From Thermoproteota archaeon (GTDB taxonomy: Archaea; Korarchaeota; Korarchaeia; Korarchaeales; Korarchaeaceae): a stretch of 38,892 nucleotides of DNA. The stretch lies in NCBI GenBank assembly GCA_026986575.1, contig JALSOH010000008.1:1-38892 (forward strand), in the 5' to 3' direction. The position numbers and the translations under genes are program-made. The notes below the pieces were generated by a model. That model was not told the DNA's origin. It saw nothing but the letters and a program-made list of their open reading frames with translations, and ran no database searches. This document shows positions 1-7,057 of this stretch, in pieces (position 1 is the first letter of the stretch; every line of letters starts with the position of its first letter).

Positions 1-134
1 TCGCCCACCAAGAAGGGGACGGTGATGGAAGGCTCGATCAGGTCTAGGGAGATCACATCATGACCTCGGAGCAGCAACTCCTCCAATACGGACCTTCCTA
101 TGAACCCCGAGCCTCCAGTCACGAGGACCTTCAT
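1..134 (-). CDS. NAD-dependent nucleotide-sugar epimerase/dehydratase, N-terminal fragment
   Basis: The gene runs off the left edge of the window, and only the first 44 residues are visible. They start [20 protein letters not shown] and contain the dinucleotide-binding GxxGxxG turn (GGSGFIG) directly after the first beta strand, followed by a helix and the second strand ending in SLDL. This is the standard start of extended short-chain dehydrogenases such as UDP-glucose 4-epimerase or dTDP-glucose 4,6-dehydratase. The catalytic YxxxK region lies outside the window, so the sugar substrate cannot be named. The ATG at 134-132 is chosen because it begins exactly at the first beta strand. Given the glycosyltransferase at 2.7-3.8 kb, a role in making a sugar nucleotide for surface glycans is a reasonable inference. 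Confidence 0.85.
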   Translation of the reverse strand, partial: MKVLVTGGSGFIGRSVLEELLLRGHDVISLDLIEPSITVPFLVG

Positions 135-310
135 TCACATCTGGCTTTCGGACGAGAGTATCTTAAAAGCAAATAGTAGTGACCAATATCTCCTCCCAAT
201 TACGAACGCCAAGAAAGCTCCTCAACACAAAATCCGGTATGTCGTTTATGAGGGGGTTCTCAAGGAATACTGCCCGAGGTCTAACAGCCAAACACGTAGT
301 TTCTACTAGG

Positions 311-325
311 AATTTTTATATATTA
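311..325 (+). promoter_or_regulatory. TATA-box promoter of vapBC-1
   Basis: An AT-rich box (TTTTTATATATTA) is centred about 28 bases before the vapB ATG at 347. In archaea transcription starts about 25 bases after the TATA centre, so the message would begin at or next to the start codon and be leaderless. The box runs into an 11-base perfect palindrome, TATTAGTAATA (321-331), which could be an autorepression site for the VapBC complex. That last point is inference. Confidence 0.55.
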
Positions 326-346
326 GTAATACTCATTTCTCACTAG

Positions 347-592
347 ATGGGCGAGAGGGAGGTCGTGAAGGTCACTAGGAACTACCAAGTGACTATACCG
401 GCTAGCGTGAGGAAGAAGGCAGGTATTAAAGAGGGAGACCTCGTCGAAGTCTCTTACGATGAGGGGAAGGGGATCATAAAAATTTCCCCTATAAGGCGCA
501 AGCGCCTCACTATTAGGATCGGGAGAAGGGTGAGTGTGGAAGAGATAGAGAGAGCCGTGGAGGAGGCGCTGGATGAAGCCACTTCTCCCTGA
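347..592 (+). CDS. vapB: VapB-type antitoxin with SpoVT-AbrB DNA-binding domain
   Basis: An 81-residue protein. Residues about 5-50 (VVKVTRNYQVTIPASVRKKA followed by the GIKEGDLVEV turn) form a swapped-hairpin AbrB domain, the DNA-binding half of many VapB antitoxins. The C-terminal third is charged and helical (VEEIERAVEEALDEA), as expected for the segment that wraps around and inhibits the toxin. The gene overlaps the PIN-domain gene downstream by 20 bases, the classic antitoxin-toxin order. The ATG at 347 sits about 28 bases after a TATA box and looks leaderless. It probably represses its own promoter through the AbrB domain, which is family knowledge and was not shown here. Confidence 0.9.
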   Translation: MGEREVVKVTRNYQVTIPASVRKKAGIKEGDLVEVSYDEGKGIIKISPIRRKRLTIRIGRRVSVEEIERAVEEALDEATSP

Positions 593-977
593 TACCAACG
601 TATTGGTATACGAGACGGTTGAGGACAGCCCCCATCACGAGGAGGCCTCCGAGATAATGGACTCGGCTAGGGCGATCATCATACCTTCGATAGTCCTCCA
701 CGAGTACTTGTGGGTCATGTTGAGACGGTTGAAGGTCCCTTTGGACTTCATGCTGGAGAAGGTCGAAGAATACCTGAGAGATCGCAGAGTCAGATACGTG
801 ATTGAACCTCCTGAGATGGTGCTCGACGCCTTGGAGTGGTTGAAAACGAGCTCAACCCGCAACCTCAATGACTTCCTGATATTATCGACAGCCCTACGCT
901 ATGACGCGGTGCTGGCCACATACGATGAGGATTTGAGGAGGGCAGCTGGACGTTTGGGTGTGGAATTAGCTCCCTGA
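573..977 (+). CDS. vapC: VapC-type PIN-domain ribonuclease toxin
   Basis: A 134-residue protein of normal PIN-domain length. The acidic residues that bind the catalytic Mg/Mn are all present: D7 in LLPDTNVLVY, E44 in IVLHEYLW, D100 in NLNDFLILSTAL and D118/D120 in ATYDED. VapC proteins are metal-dependent RNases that usually cut tRNA or rRNA when released from the antitoxin. The start ATG lies inside the 3' end of vapB (20-base overlap), pointing to translational coupling and one transcript. The intact active site suggests a functional toxin. The RNA target cannot be deduced. Confidence 0.9.
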   Translation: MKPLLPDTNVLVYETVEDSPHHEEASEIMDSARAIIIPSIVLHEYLWVMLRRLKVPLDFMLEKVEEYLRDRRVRYVIEPPEMVLDALEWLKTSSTRNLNDFLILSTALRYDAVLATYDEDLRRAAGRLGVELAP

Positions 978-1377
978 GATTGAGAAATTCTCCGGAACGA
1001 TTTCTCTAATATTGAATAGCTACGGCCGGTACGATGGAACCCTATTAGCGAAGGACTCCGCACCCGCGCGTTTGAGAGCGAACTCTGATGTCGTCTCCAA
1101 TACTGGCTAACAGTTTGATTGGATAGGGGCTTGTCGAGTGGAATTATTCAGGATCCGTGACCGAGGGACCCCAAACTGCTTATCGAAGTGGCTGGTGTCT
1201 TCACGCGCACAAACCCGCCTCCAAATTGGGCAGGAGGAGAGAAGCGCGAGATCATGCCCTTTAACCGGTTATCGGTCACTAAAGCAGAAGATGAAAGCGC
1301 CTTTTCGTGCTGTTTATCCTCAAATACTACAGTAATCCAATCAGCTTGAGCATTAATAAGACCCAAATTGCCGAACT
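978..1377. other. Intergenic stretch without a recognisable gene
   Basis: Four hundred bases between vapC and the convergent ATPase gene. The short open frames on both strands have no recognisable motif, no Shine-Dalgarno or TATA support and poor codon character. The only structure seen is a 7-bp perfect inverted repeat right after vapC, GAGAAAT at 982-988 and ATTTCTC at 1000-1006, which could form a hairpin with an 11-base loop at the end of the vapBC message. No T-run follows it closely. Confidence 0.5.
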
Positions 1378-2616
1378 CTAGATCTCATCGAGCTGAGGTT
1401 CTTTCGCTGATTTCAAGGCAAGTTCGACCAATTCCTCGGGTCTCAAGAGCTGAACTCCCTCCACCCGAGGTCCCTCTCTCGCGACCACTATCTTCCTGCA
1501 CTCGATGGGCACCTTATCCAAGAACCTCCTCACCTCACCGTCCGTTATCTCCCCCATCATCACTTCAACCGCTGCTATCACCTTACCTTTCCTCAGGAGG
1601 AAGCCATCCACCTCGGGATCTAGGCCCCTAGCGACTTGAGCCCTCATGACCTCGGCCAATAGGCTGACGACGAATCGCTCGTAGTGGGTGCCCCTCTTCA
1701 CCTCAGCCAATCTCGCAAGCTCCTCCGGCTGGATGTCCAGCTCGTGGTAACCCGTCTTACTGTCCAAGTAGTAAAATAAGTCCACTAGGGGGGACTCTAT
1801 GGCGTAGATGTACCTCCTCCTCCCCAGAATCGGTGTTCTCGTCACTATGCCCATGAACTGCAGGTTGGACAGGTAGCTCTTCACATCCGGTCCCCTCAGA
1901 TCCCCATCAGTCATTCCCGATATATAGCTGGCCACTTCACCCGGTGTGGAGTTACCGAGACTCAGGGCTCTCAGTATCAGCTCATACCTGTCGGTGAATA
2001 CTCTATCCTCCTCCCGGAAGCTCTCACCGATTAACGCGGGTACGTTGAACCTGATAATGTCGATGAGGGATTCCATCGAGAATTCCGGCCCCAAGAACCT
2101 CAGAATCCAAGGATCCCTCAGGTAGGGAGCCGCCTTCAATAGATCTTCGGGTCTCATGTGAGCTGCGAGGCCCCTCACGACATCAACGGGCCTGATGAGA
2201 CCTATCCTTACTGGCCTGACCAGACCGAGCAACGGGCTCCTCTTCGACAGGACTCTCCTAGCCACCGAGAGGCTTGAACCTACAAGAATCAGCTTTGTCC
2301 TGGATTCGGGGCTGAGGAAGTGAAGGTGGTCCAAGAACTCCGTGGGCAGCCTCTGGAACTCGTCGATAACAACAGTTACAGGTTCCCTCAATAGCCCAGT
2401 CAATCTCTCCCTGAAGACTGGATAAGCTAGGAGCTCGCTTTCATGAGCGACGACGCCTCCCTTCATGACGAAGAAGTAATGGTCGTAGTCGAGCATCCTC
2501 CTTATCATGAAGGTCTTTCCTGTCTTCCTCCTCCCGAATACCAGGAACCACCCGTCCCCCCTGAGGAGGGCGGCCTCACTTCTAGGAATCGTGATTCCCA
2601 TAACCATGGTTCCCAT
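1378..2616 (-). CDS. Archaeal-type P-loop ATPase with degenerate DUF234-like C-terminal domain
   Basis: A 412-residue protein of the archaeal ATPase group (PF01637-like). The Walker A motif is GRRKTGKT (residues 28-35) and Walker B is VTVVIDEFQ (D85 E86), followed by a sensor-type strand LILVGSS. A winged-helix-like middle part and a C-terminal domain resembling DUF234, a PD-(D/E)xK-like fold, follow. In that domain the residues seen are D337 and E351, with EVM where ExK is expected, so a nuclease role looks unlikely. Proteins of this group are abundant in archaea and their substrates are mostly unknown. Three candidate ATGs (2616, 2607, 2601) lie inside a 15-bp tandem repeat, and the TATA-like AAATATTTAA at about 2629-2638 favours the later ones for a leaderless message. 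Confidence 0.8.
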   Translation of the reverse strand: MGTMVMGITIPRSEAALLRGDGWFLVFGRRKTGKTFMIRRMLDYDHYFFVMKGGVVAHESELLAYPVFRERLTGLLREPVTVVIDEFQRLPTEFLDHLHFLSPESRTKLILVGSSLSVARRVLSKRSPLLGLVRPVRIGLIRPVDVVRGLAAHMRPEDLLKAAPYLRDPWILRFLGPEFSMESLIDIIRFNVPALIGESFREEDRVFTDRYELILRALSLGNSTPGEVASYISGMTDGDLRGPDVKSYLSNLQFMGIVTRTPILGRRRYIYAIESPLVDLFYYLDSKTGYHELDIQPEELARLAEVKRGTHYERFVVSLLAEVMRAQVARGLDPEVDGFLLRKGKVIAAVEVMMGEITDGEVRRFLDKVPIECRKIVVAREGPRVEGVQLLRPEELVELALKSAKEPQLDEI

Positions 2617-2631
2617 AATCGTGGTTCCTTA
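2587..2631. repeat. Three tandem 15-bp repeats over the ATPase gene start
   Basis: Three consecutive 15-base units, AATCGTGATTCCCAT (2587), AACCATGGTTCCCAT (2602) and AATCGTGGTTCCTTA (2617), cover the start region of the leftward ATPase gene and reach its TATA-like box. Each of the first two units contains a potential ATG of that gene. The arrangement could be an autoregulatory binding site or a simple duplication creating alternative starts; the repeat itself is plain in the sequence. Confidence 0.7.
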
Positions 2632-2689
2632 AATATTTTCGGATCCGCGCAGGTTGAGAGGAAGTCACCGCAAAATCCCCATTTTCACA

Positions 2690-3778
2690 CTAATGATCGA
2701 TGCCCGTTATCTGAGAGTAGAGCCTCAATATCCTCTCGCCTACCACCCTCACATCGTACCTGCTCCTGACCTCCCTTCTGGCACGCTCGACGAGGTCCTC
2801 CGCTCCCGCCACAAGTCTATCTATAGCCCTCCTCAGGGTTCTGGGATCCCCTGGGGTGTAGAAGAGGGCCATATCGCTGAAGAGGAGCCTGTGAACAGGG
2901 ATATCGGACAGGATCACCGGAGTTCCTAGGGCGGCGGCCTCCAGCACAACGGTCGGGAACCCCTCACTCCTCGAAGGGAGGATCAGGGCATCAGCTCCCT
3001 TGAAGTAGGGGACCAGGCTCCTTCTCGGCCTCCTACCGAGGAATTTCACCGAATCGCTGGCCAGCCCCCTGAGCTTTCCCTCCAGTGGACCGCTCCCGAT
3101 CATCCAGAGGCCGATGTCCAGCTCAGATATCTCTTTCAGGTCTAGGAGGAGCTGATCCAACCCCTTGGCCTCCACTAAACCGCCAACGTAAAGCAGCTGT
3201 ATTTCGTGCTCCTTCTTAACGGGGTCGACCTCCTCACTCCAACCCTCCAGCTCACTCACATCCACGAAGTTCGGAATGATCTCGATCCTGCTAGAGGGAA
3301 CGCCCATTGACTCCATGTAACTGGCATCAAGTTCGGTGAGGGCTATGAATCTGCTGGCTCCTCTCAACAGGAGAAAAGAGAGTCTCTCGTGTATCTTGGC
3401 CAGGAGCTTTGCTAGGCCGGTGTAGTAGGCTCTGCCATGGAGGGTGATGACCGTCCTGTCCTTGGGCGAGAACGGGTACGAGAGTAGAGTGGTGAAGGTA
3501 TATGGGGAGTGGAGGTGGACCACATCCACATCCCTAACCAGCTTCCTGAATACCAAGGGGAGTTTAGGGGAGAGGGGGTTCCTCAATGGCTCCGCCAGTA
3601 CCCTGAACCTGATTACTGTGATACCGTCGGTGCTTACCTCCTCGTTAGGGCTGGGTGATGTGGTGAGTACGGTGACGTGATGGCCCCTGCCAGCTAGGTA
3701 TTGGGCCAACTTCTGTACGTGATACTCTATGCCCCCCGGATGCGGAGGGAAGCGATGCGACACGTGTATTATCCTCAG
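2690..3778 (-). CDS. GT4-family glycosyltransferase, probable CTG start
   Basis: A GT-B-fold retaining glycosyltransferase. The N-terminal domain shows the FPPHPGGIEYHV glycine loop that contacts the acceptor or diphosphate and HHVTVLTTS. The C-terminal half has the LLYVGGLVEAKGLDQLL strand-helix and the donor-site E-x7-E motif SEGFPTVVLEAAALGTPVI. It transfers a sugar from a nucleotide donor to a lipid- or glycan-bound acceptor on the cytoplasmic face. The first conventional start is GTG at 3763, which would remove the first beta strand. The in-frame codons before it read LRIIHV, so a CTG at 3778-3776 restores the canonical family start, and no ATG, GTG or TTG lies between it and the upstream stop. 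The sat gene diverges from it 120 bases away. The acceptor is unknown. Confidence 0.88.
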   Translation of the reverse strand: MRIIHVSHRFPPHPGGIEYHVQKLAQYLAGRGHHVTVLTTSPSPNEEVSTDGITVIRFRVLAEPLRNPLSPKLPLVFRKLVRDVDVVHLHSPYTFTTLLSYPFSPKDRTVITLHGRAYYTGLAKLLAKIHERLSFLLLRGASRFIALTELDASYMESMGVPSSRIEIIPNFVDVSELEGWSEEVDPVKKEHEIQLLYVGGLVEAKGLDQLLLDLKEISELDIGLWMIGSGPLEGKLRGLASDSVKFLGRRPRRSLVPYFKGADALILPSRSEGFPTVVLEAAALGTPVILSDIPVHRLLFSDMALFYTPGDPRTLRRAIDRLVAGAEDLVERARREVRSRYDVRVVGERILRLYSQITGIDH

Positions 3779-3860
3779 TGGGATCCCCGGGCCTCGCCAC
3801 CCAGCGAGCTAAAAAGGAGTATGCACTCTAGGTCGATAGTCCCAGCGCCATCAATGCAGC

Positions 3861-3871
3861 CTTATAAATTT
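3861..3871 (+). promoter_or_regulatory. TATA-box promoter of the sat operon
   Basis: CTTATAAATTT is centred about 32 bases before the sat ATG at 3898, giving a leader of only a few bases. It serves the three-gene sat - phosphoesterase - cysC transcription unit. Confidence 0.5.
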
Positions 3872-3897
3872 GTTTAGAAGATTTACAGGCGATAAGC

Positions 3898-5046
3898 ATG
3901 CCTTCCAAGCCGCACGGGGGTAGGTTGATAAATAGGGTGGCCAGCCGATCAAGGGCCGAGAGACTATTAGATGAAGCTAAGGAAATGAGGACGTTCCCCA
4001 TGAATACGGCTGTAGCGGTCGACATGGAGAACATCGCCAGAGGAATATACAGCCCCTTACAGGGGTTCATGGTTCAAGAGGACTTCGAATCCGTCCTTGA
4101 CGGCATGAGGCTCGCTAACGACGTTCCTTGGACCATCCCCATAGTCTTGGATGTTAGTGATAAGGATCTACGGGAGGTATTAGAGGGAGATGAGGTGGCC
4201 CTCACCTACGATGGCGAGCCGGTGGCAATCATGGAAGTGGAGGAAATATACGCGTACGACAAGAGGGAACTCGCGGAGAAGGTCTACGGCACGCTCAGCG
4301 AGGAGCATCCCGGAGTCGTCAAGACCATGAACATGGAGGACAGGCTGGTCGGGGGTAGGATAACCCTCATCGAGCCTTTACCGAACCCCTACGAGAGGTA
4401 CACCCTCTGGCCCCACGAAACTAGGATACTCTTCAGGGAGAGGGGGTGGAGATATGTGGTGGGCTTTCAGACCAGAAACGCACCTCACATGGGACATGAG
4501 GCCATACAGAAGACCGCTCTAGCCATCGCTGACGGCCTCTTCGTCAATCCAGTGATAGGGAGGAAGAAGGTAGGGGATTTCAGGGACGAAGTCATCTTAG
4601 AGGCTTACAGGTCCCTGATAGAGAACTACTTCCCCAAGGACACTGTAGCTTTAGTCATCCTCCGCTACGAGATGAGGTACGCTGGCCCTAGGGAAGCGAT
4701 ACACCACGCGATCATGAGGAAGAATTATGGGTGCACCCACTTCATCGTGGGGAGGGATCACGCGGGCGTGGGCAACTTCTATCCCCCGTATGCCGCTCAG
4801 GAAATCTTCAAGAAGTTCCCAGACTTGGGAATACAGCCCCTCTTCTTCAGAGAGTTCTTCTACTGCAGGAGGTGCGGGGGGATGGTCAACGAGAAGACGT
4901 GCCCCCATCCCGAGGAGGACAGGGTCAGGATAAGCGGAACGACTATCAGGAAGATGTTGAGTGAAGGTAAGATGCCGCCCAAGGAGATGATGAGGCCCGA
5001 AGTCGCAAAGGCAATACTGAGGTTCGAGAACCCCTTCGTCTCGTGA
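3898..5046 (+). CDS. sat: Sulfate adenylyltransferase (ATP sulfurylase)
   Basis: A 382-residue cytoplasmic enzyme that turns ATP and sulfate into adenosine 5'-phosphosulfate (APS) and pyrophosphate. It begins with the family signature SKPHGGRLINRV. The nucleotide-binding active-site motif QTRNAPHMGHE begins at Q191, the second catalytic motif GRDHAGVG at residue 285, and ISGTTIRKML at about 346. Four metal-ligand candidates near the C terminus (C323, C326, then a Cys and His in KTCPH) form the zinc site known from prokaryotic homotetrameric or dimeric forms. The length is normal. An AlkP-fold gene follows after 21 bases and then cysC, so the APS is probably phosphorylated to PAPS rather than reduced. 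No aprAB or cysH gene lies in the window. Confidence 0.97.
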   Translation: MPSKPHGGRLINRVASRSRAERLLDEAKEMRTFPMNTAVAVDMENIARGIYSPLQGFMVQEDFESVLDGMRLANDVPWTIPIVLDVSDKDLREVLEGDEVALTYDGEPVAIMEVEEIYAYDKRELAEKVYGTLSEEHPGVVKTMNMEDRLVGGRITLIEPLPNPYERYTLWPHETRILFRERGWRYVVGFQTRNAPHMGHEAIQKTALAIADGLFVNPVIGRKKVGDFRDEVILEAYRSLIENYFPKDTVALVILRYEMRYAGPREAIHHAIMRKNYGCTHFIVGRDHAGVGNFYPPYAAQEIFKKFPDLGIQPLFFREFFYCRRCGGMVNEKTCPHPEEDRVRISGTTIRKMLSEGKMPPKEMMRPEVAKAILRFENPFVS

Positions 5047-5067
5047 GTTAAGGTGAGGGTGATATAG

Positions 5068-6453
5068 ATGGACGCGAAGGAGAGGATGATGGTCATAGGA
5101 CTGGATTCAGCACCTCCTTCTACCACGTTCGAGCGTTTCCTAGATGTGATGCCAAACCTAACGGAGATACTTGACTCATCCATGTACGGGCCCCTCAGAA
5201 GCACCCACCCACCAATAACGGTGCCCGCATGGGCTGTGATGGCTACTGGGCTGACCCCTGGCGAGCTGGGGATGTACGGCTTCAGGCACCGCAAGCCCGG
5301 GGACTATACTGACTACTACCTGATAACGTCCAAAAATCTGGATAGGCCGGCTGTGTGGGATTTCCTAGCCGAGAAAGGGCTAAAGTCCCTCCTCGTCGGG
5401 TTCCCACCGTCTTACCCACCCATGAAGGTCAGGGGGTGGCTGATAAGCGACTTCCACACCCCCTCCGATGCGAAGAACTACACCTACCCACCGTGGTTCC
5501 GGATGGAAGTGGAGAGGATAGCCGGAGGGAGATTCATCCACGACGTGGAGTTCAGAGTCGAAAACAGACGCCCTCTTATGAGGGAGCTCCGGAGGATGAC
5601 CGAGCAGCACCTCAGGGTGGTGGAGAAGCTGGCTAAAGGTAAGGAATGGTCCCTCCTCTGGTACGTTGAGATAGGCGTGGACAGGCTCCACCACGCCTTC
5701 TGGAAGTTCTTCGATGAGAATCACCCGAGGCATGTGAATGATGAGGAGCTGGCTGAGTTCGTTGAGCAGTACTACAGACTGATCGACGATGGAATAGGAA
5801 AGCTTAAGAAGGCTGCGCCTGACGCCCATCTGCTCATAGTCTCGGATCACGGGGCCAAGGCCATGGAGGGAGCATTCGTGATAAACGAGTGGCTCGCTGA
5901 CAACGGCTACCTTGAATTCGAGGAGAGGCCTGAGGAGCAGACCCCCCTCGGCAAGGCTAAAATCAGGTGGGAGAGGACTAAAGCTTGGGGGTGGGGTGGC
6001 TACTACGCGAGGATCTTCGTGAACGTGAAGGGGAGGGAGCCCCAAGGGGTGGTGGATCCTGATGACGCCGAATCCTTGATAAGGCAGATAGCTGACGATC
6101 TGAATGAGGTGACACTTCCTAGCGGGAGGAAGATGGGTGCACAGGTCTACCTGCCTGAAGAGCTCTACCCGGAGGTGAGGGGGGATTCGCCGGATGCGAT
6201 AGCCTACTTCGGCGACCTAGCTTGGAGATCAGCTGGGACGGTGGGGCACGGGAGGTGGTTCTTGGAGGAGAATGATACCGGACCAGATGATGCGGTCCAC
6301 GACTGGGATGGAATTTACGTGCTTTACGATCCCGAGGGGAGGGTGCCTGCGGGACAGGATGGTAGGGAAATATATGATGTAGCTCCAACGATCTTGGAGA
6401 TCTTCAATTTCGACATTCCTAACAGGCTGAAGAGCGGGAGTATTCTGAGGTGA
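5068..6453 (+). CDS. AlkP-superfamily (type I phosphodiesterase/nucleotide pyrophosphatase) hydrolase in the sat-cysC operon
   Basis: A 461-residue member of the alkaline phosphatase superfamily. The two-metal site is legible: D13 in VIGLDSAPP, the nucleophile candidate T51 in PPITVPAWAVMATG, D205 and H208/H209 in GVDRLHHAFW, D260 H261 in IVSDHGAK and H394 in TVGHGRW. No signal peptide is seen, so the enzyme looks cytoplasmic. It is sandwiched between sat (21-base gap, with a Shine-Dalgarno-like GGTGAGGGTGAT before the ATG) and cysC (4-base gap), so it almost certainly serves the same pathway. Plausible jobs are hydrolysis of the 3',5'-bisphosphate PAP left after sulfotransfer, control of APS/PAPS, or modification of a phospho- or sulfo-glycan. 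The substrate is inference only. Confidence 0.88.
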   Translation: MDAKERMMVIGLDSAPPSTTFERFLDVMPNLTEILDSSMYGPLRSTHPPITVPAWAVMATGLTPGELGMYGFRHRKPGDYTDYYLITSKNLDRPAVWDFLAEKGLKSLLVGFPPSYPPMKVRGWLISDFHTPSDAKNYTYPPWFRMEVERIAGGRFIHDVEFRVENRRPLMRELRRMTEQHLRVVEKLAKGKEWSLLWYVEIGVDRLHHAFWKFFDENHPRHVNDEELAEFVEQYYRLIDDGIGKLKKAAPDAHLLIVSDHGAKAMEGAFVINEWLADNGYLEFEERPEEQTPLGKAKIRWERTKAWGWGGYYARIFVNVKGREPQGVVDPDDAESLIRQIADDLNEVTLPSGRKMGAQVYLPEELYPEVRGDSPDAIAYFGDLAWRSAGTVGHGRWFLEENDTGPDDAVHDWDGIYVLYDPEGRVPAGQDGREIYDVAPTILEIFNFDIPNRLKSGSILR

Positions 6454-6457
6454 TCCC

Positions 6458-6997
6458 ATGAACTGTGATAAGGGTTTCGTTATCTGGCTCACGGGACTGC
6501 CGGCTGCTGGCAAAACTACCCTAGCGAGAGCCTTGAAGGAGGAGCTTCAGAAGGCTGGAAAGAGAGTAGAACTCCTTGATGGGGATGAGGTAAGGAGATG
6601 GCTCAGCCCTGAAGCAGGATTCACCAAGGAGGACAGGGAGAGGCACCTGATGAGGGTTGCCTATGTCTCTAGGCTACTGGCTAGGAATGGTGTGGCTGTG
6701 ATAGCGTCTTTCGTCTCACCCTACAGGGAAGTGAGGAGTAAAGTAAGGAAGATCGTGGAGGAGGACGCGAAGTTCATTGAGGTTTATGTAAGATGCCCCT
6801 TGGAGGTAGTTATAGAGAGGGATCCGAAAGGGTTGTATAAGAAGGCTCTAGCTGGCGAAATAAGGAACTTCACGGGGGTAGATGACCCGTATGAGGAACC
6901 ATTAAATCCGGAAATTGTTGTGGATAGCAGTGAGATGGATATAAGAGACGAAGTCTTTGAGGTAATGAGGTATTTACGAGAGGGTCATCTCATATGA
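6458..6997 (+). CDS. cysC: Adenylylsulfate kinase (APS kinase)
   Basis: A 179-residue kinase that uses ATP to phosphorylate APS at the 3' position, giving PAPS, the universal sulfate donor. The P-loop is GLPAAGKTT (residues 13-21). DGDEVRRWL, GFTKEDRERHL, and the ASFVSPYREVR motif with its conserved serine are all in place, followed by the expected lid region and a C-terminal VDSSEMDI strand. The length matches stand-alone CysC. The Shine-Dalgarno sequence GAGGTGAT overlaps the stop codon of the preceding AlkP-fold gene, so the two are translationally linked. With sat upstream, the operon makes PAPS. No sulfotransferase is recognisable nearby. Confidence 0.96.
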   Translation: MNCDKGFVIWLTGLPAAGKTTLARALKEELQKAGKRVELLDGDEVRRWLSPEAGFTKEDRERHLMRVAYVSRLLARNGVAVIASFVSPYREVRSKVRKIVEEDAKFIEVYVRCPLEVVIERDPKGLYKKALAGEIRNFTGVDDPYEEPLNPEIVVDSSEMDIRDEVFEVMRYLREGHLI

Positions 6998-7057
6998 CTC
7001 ACTAACTTTGTCTAAACCTTCGCGCGCATACCACTGGTCCAAGTTTTCCAAAGATTA

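Noticed and set aside
1138-1366. Short frames on both strands in the gap after vapC
   Set aside because: No motif, no promoter support and mutually overlapping; more likely non-coding.
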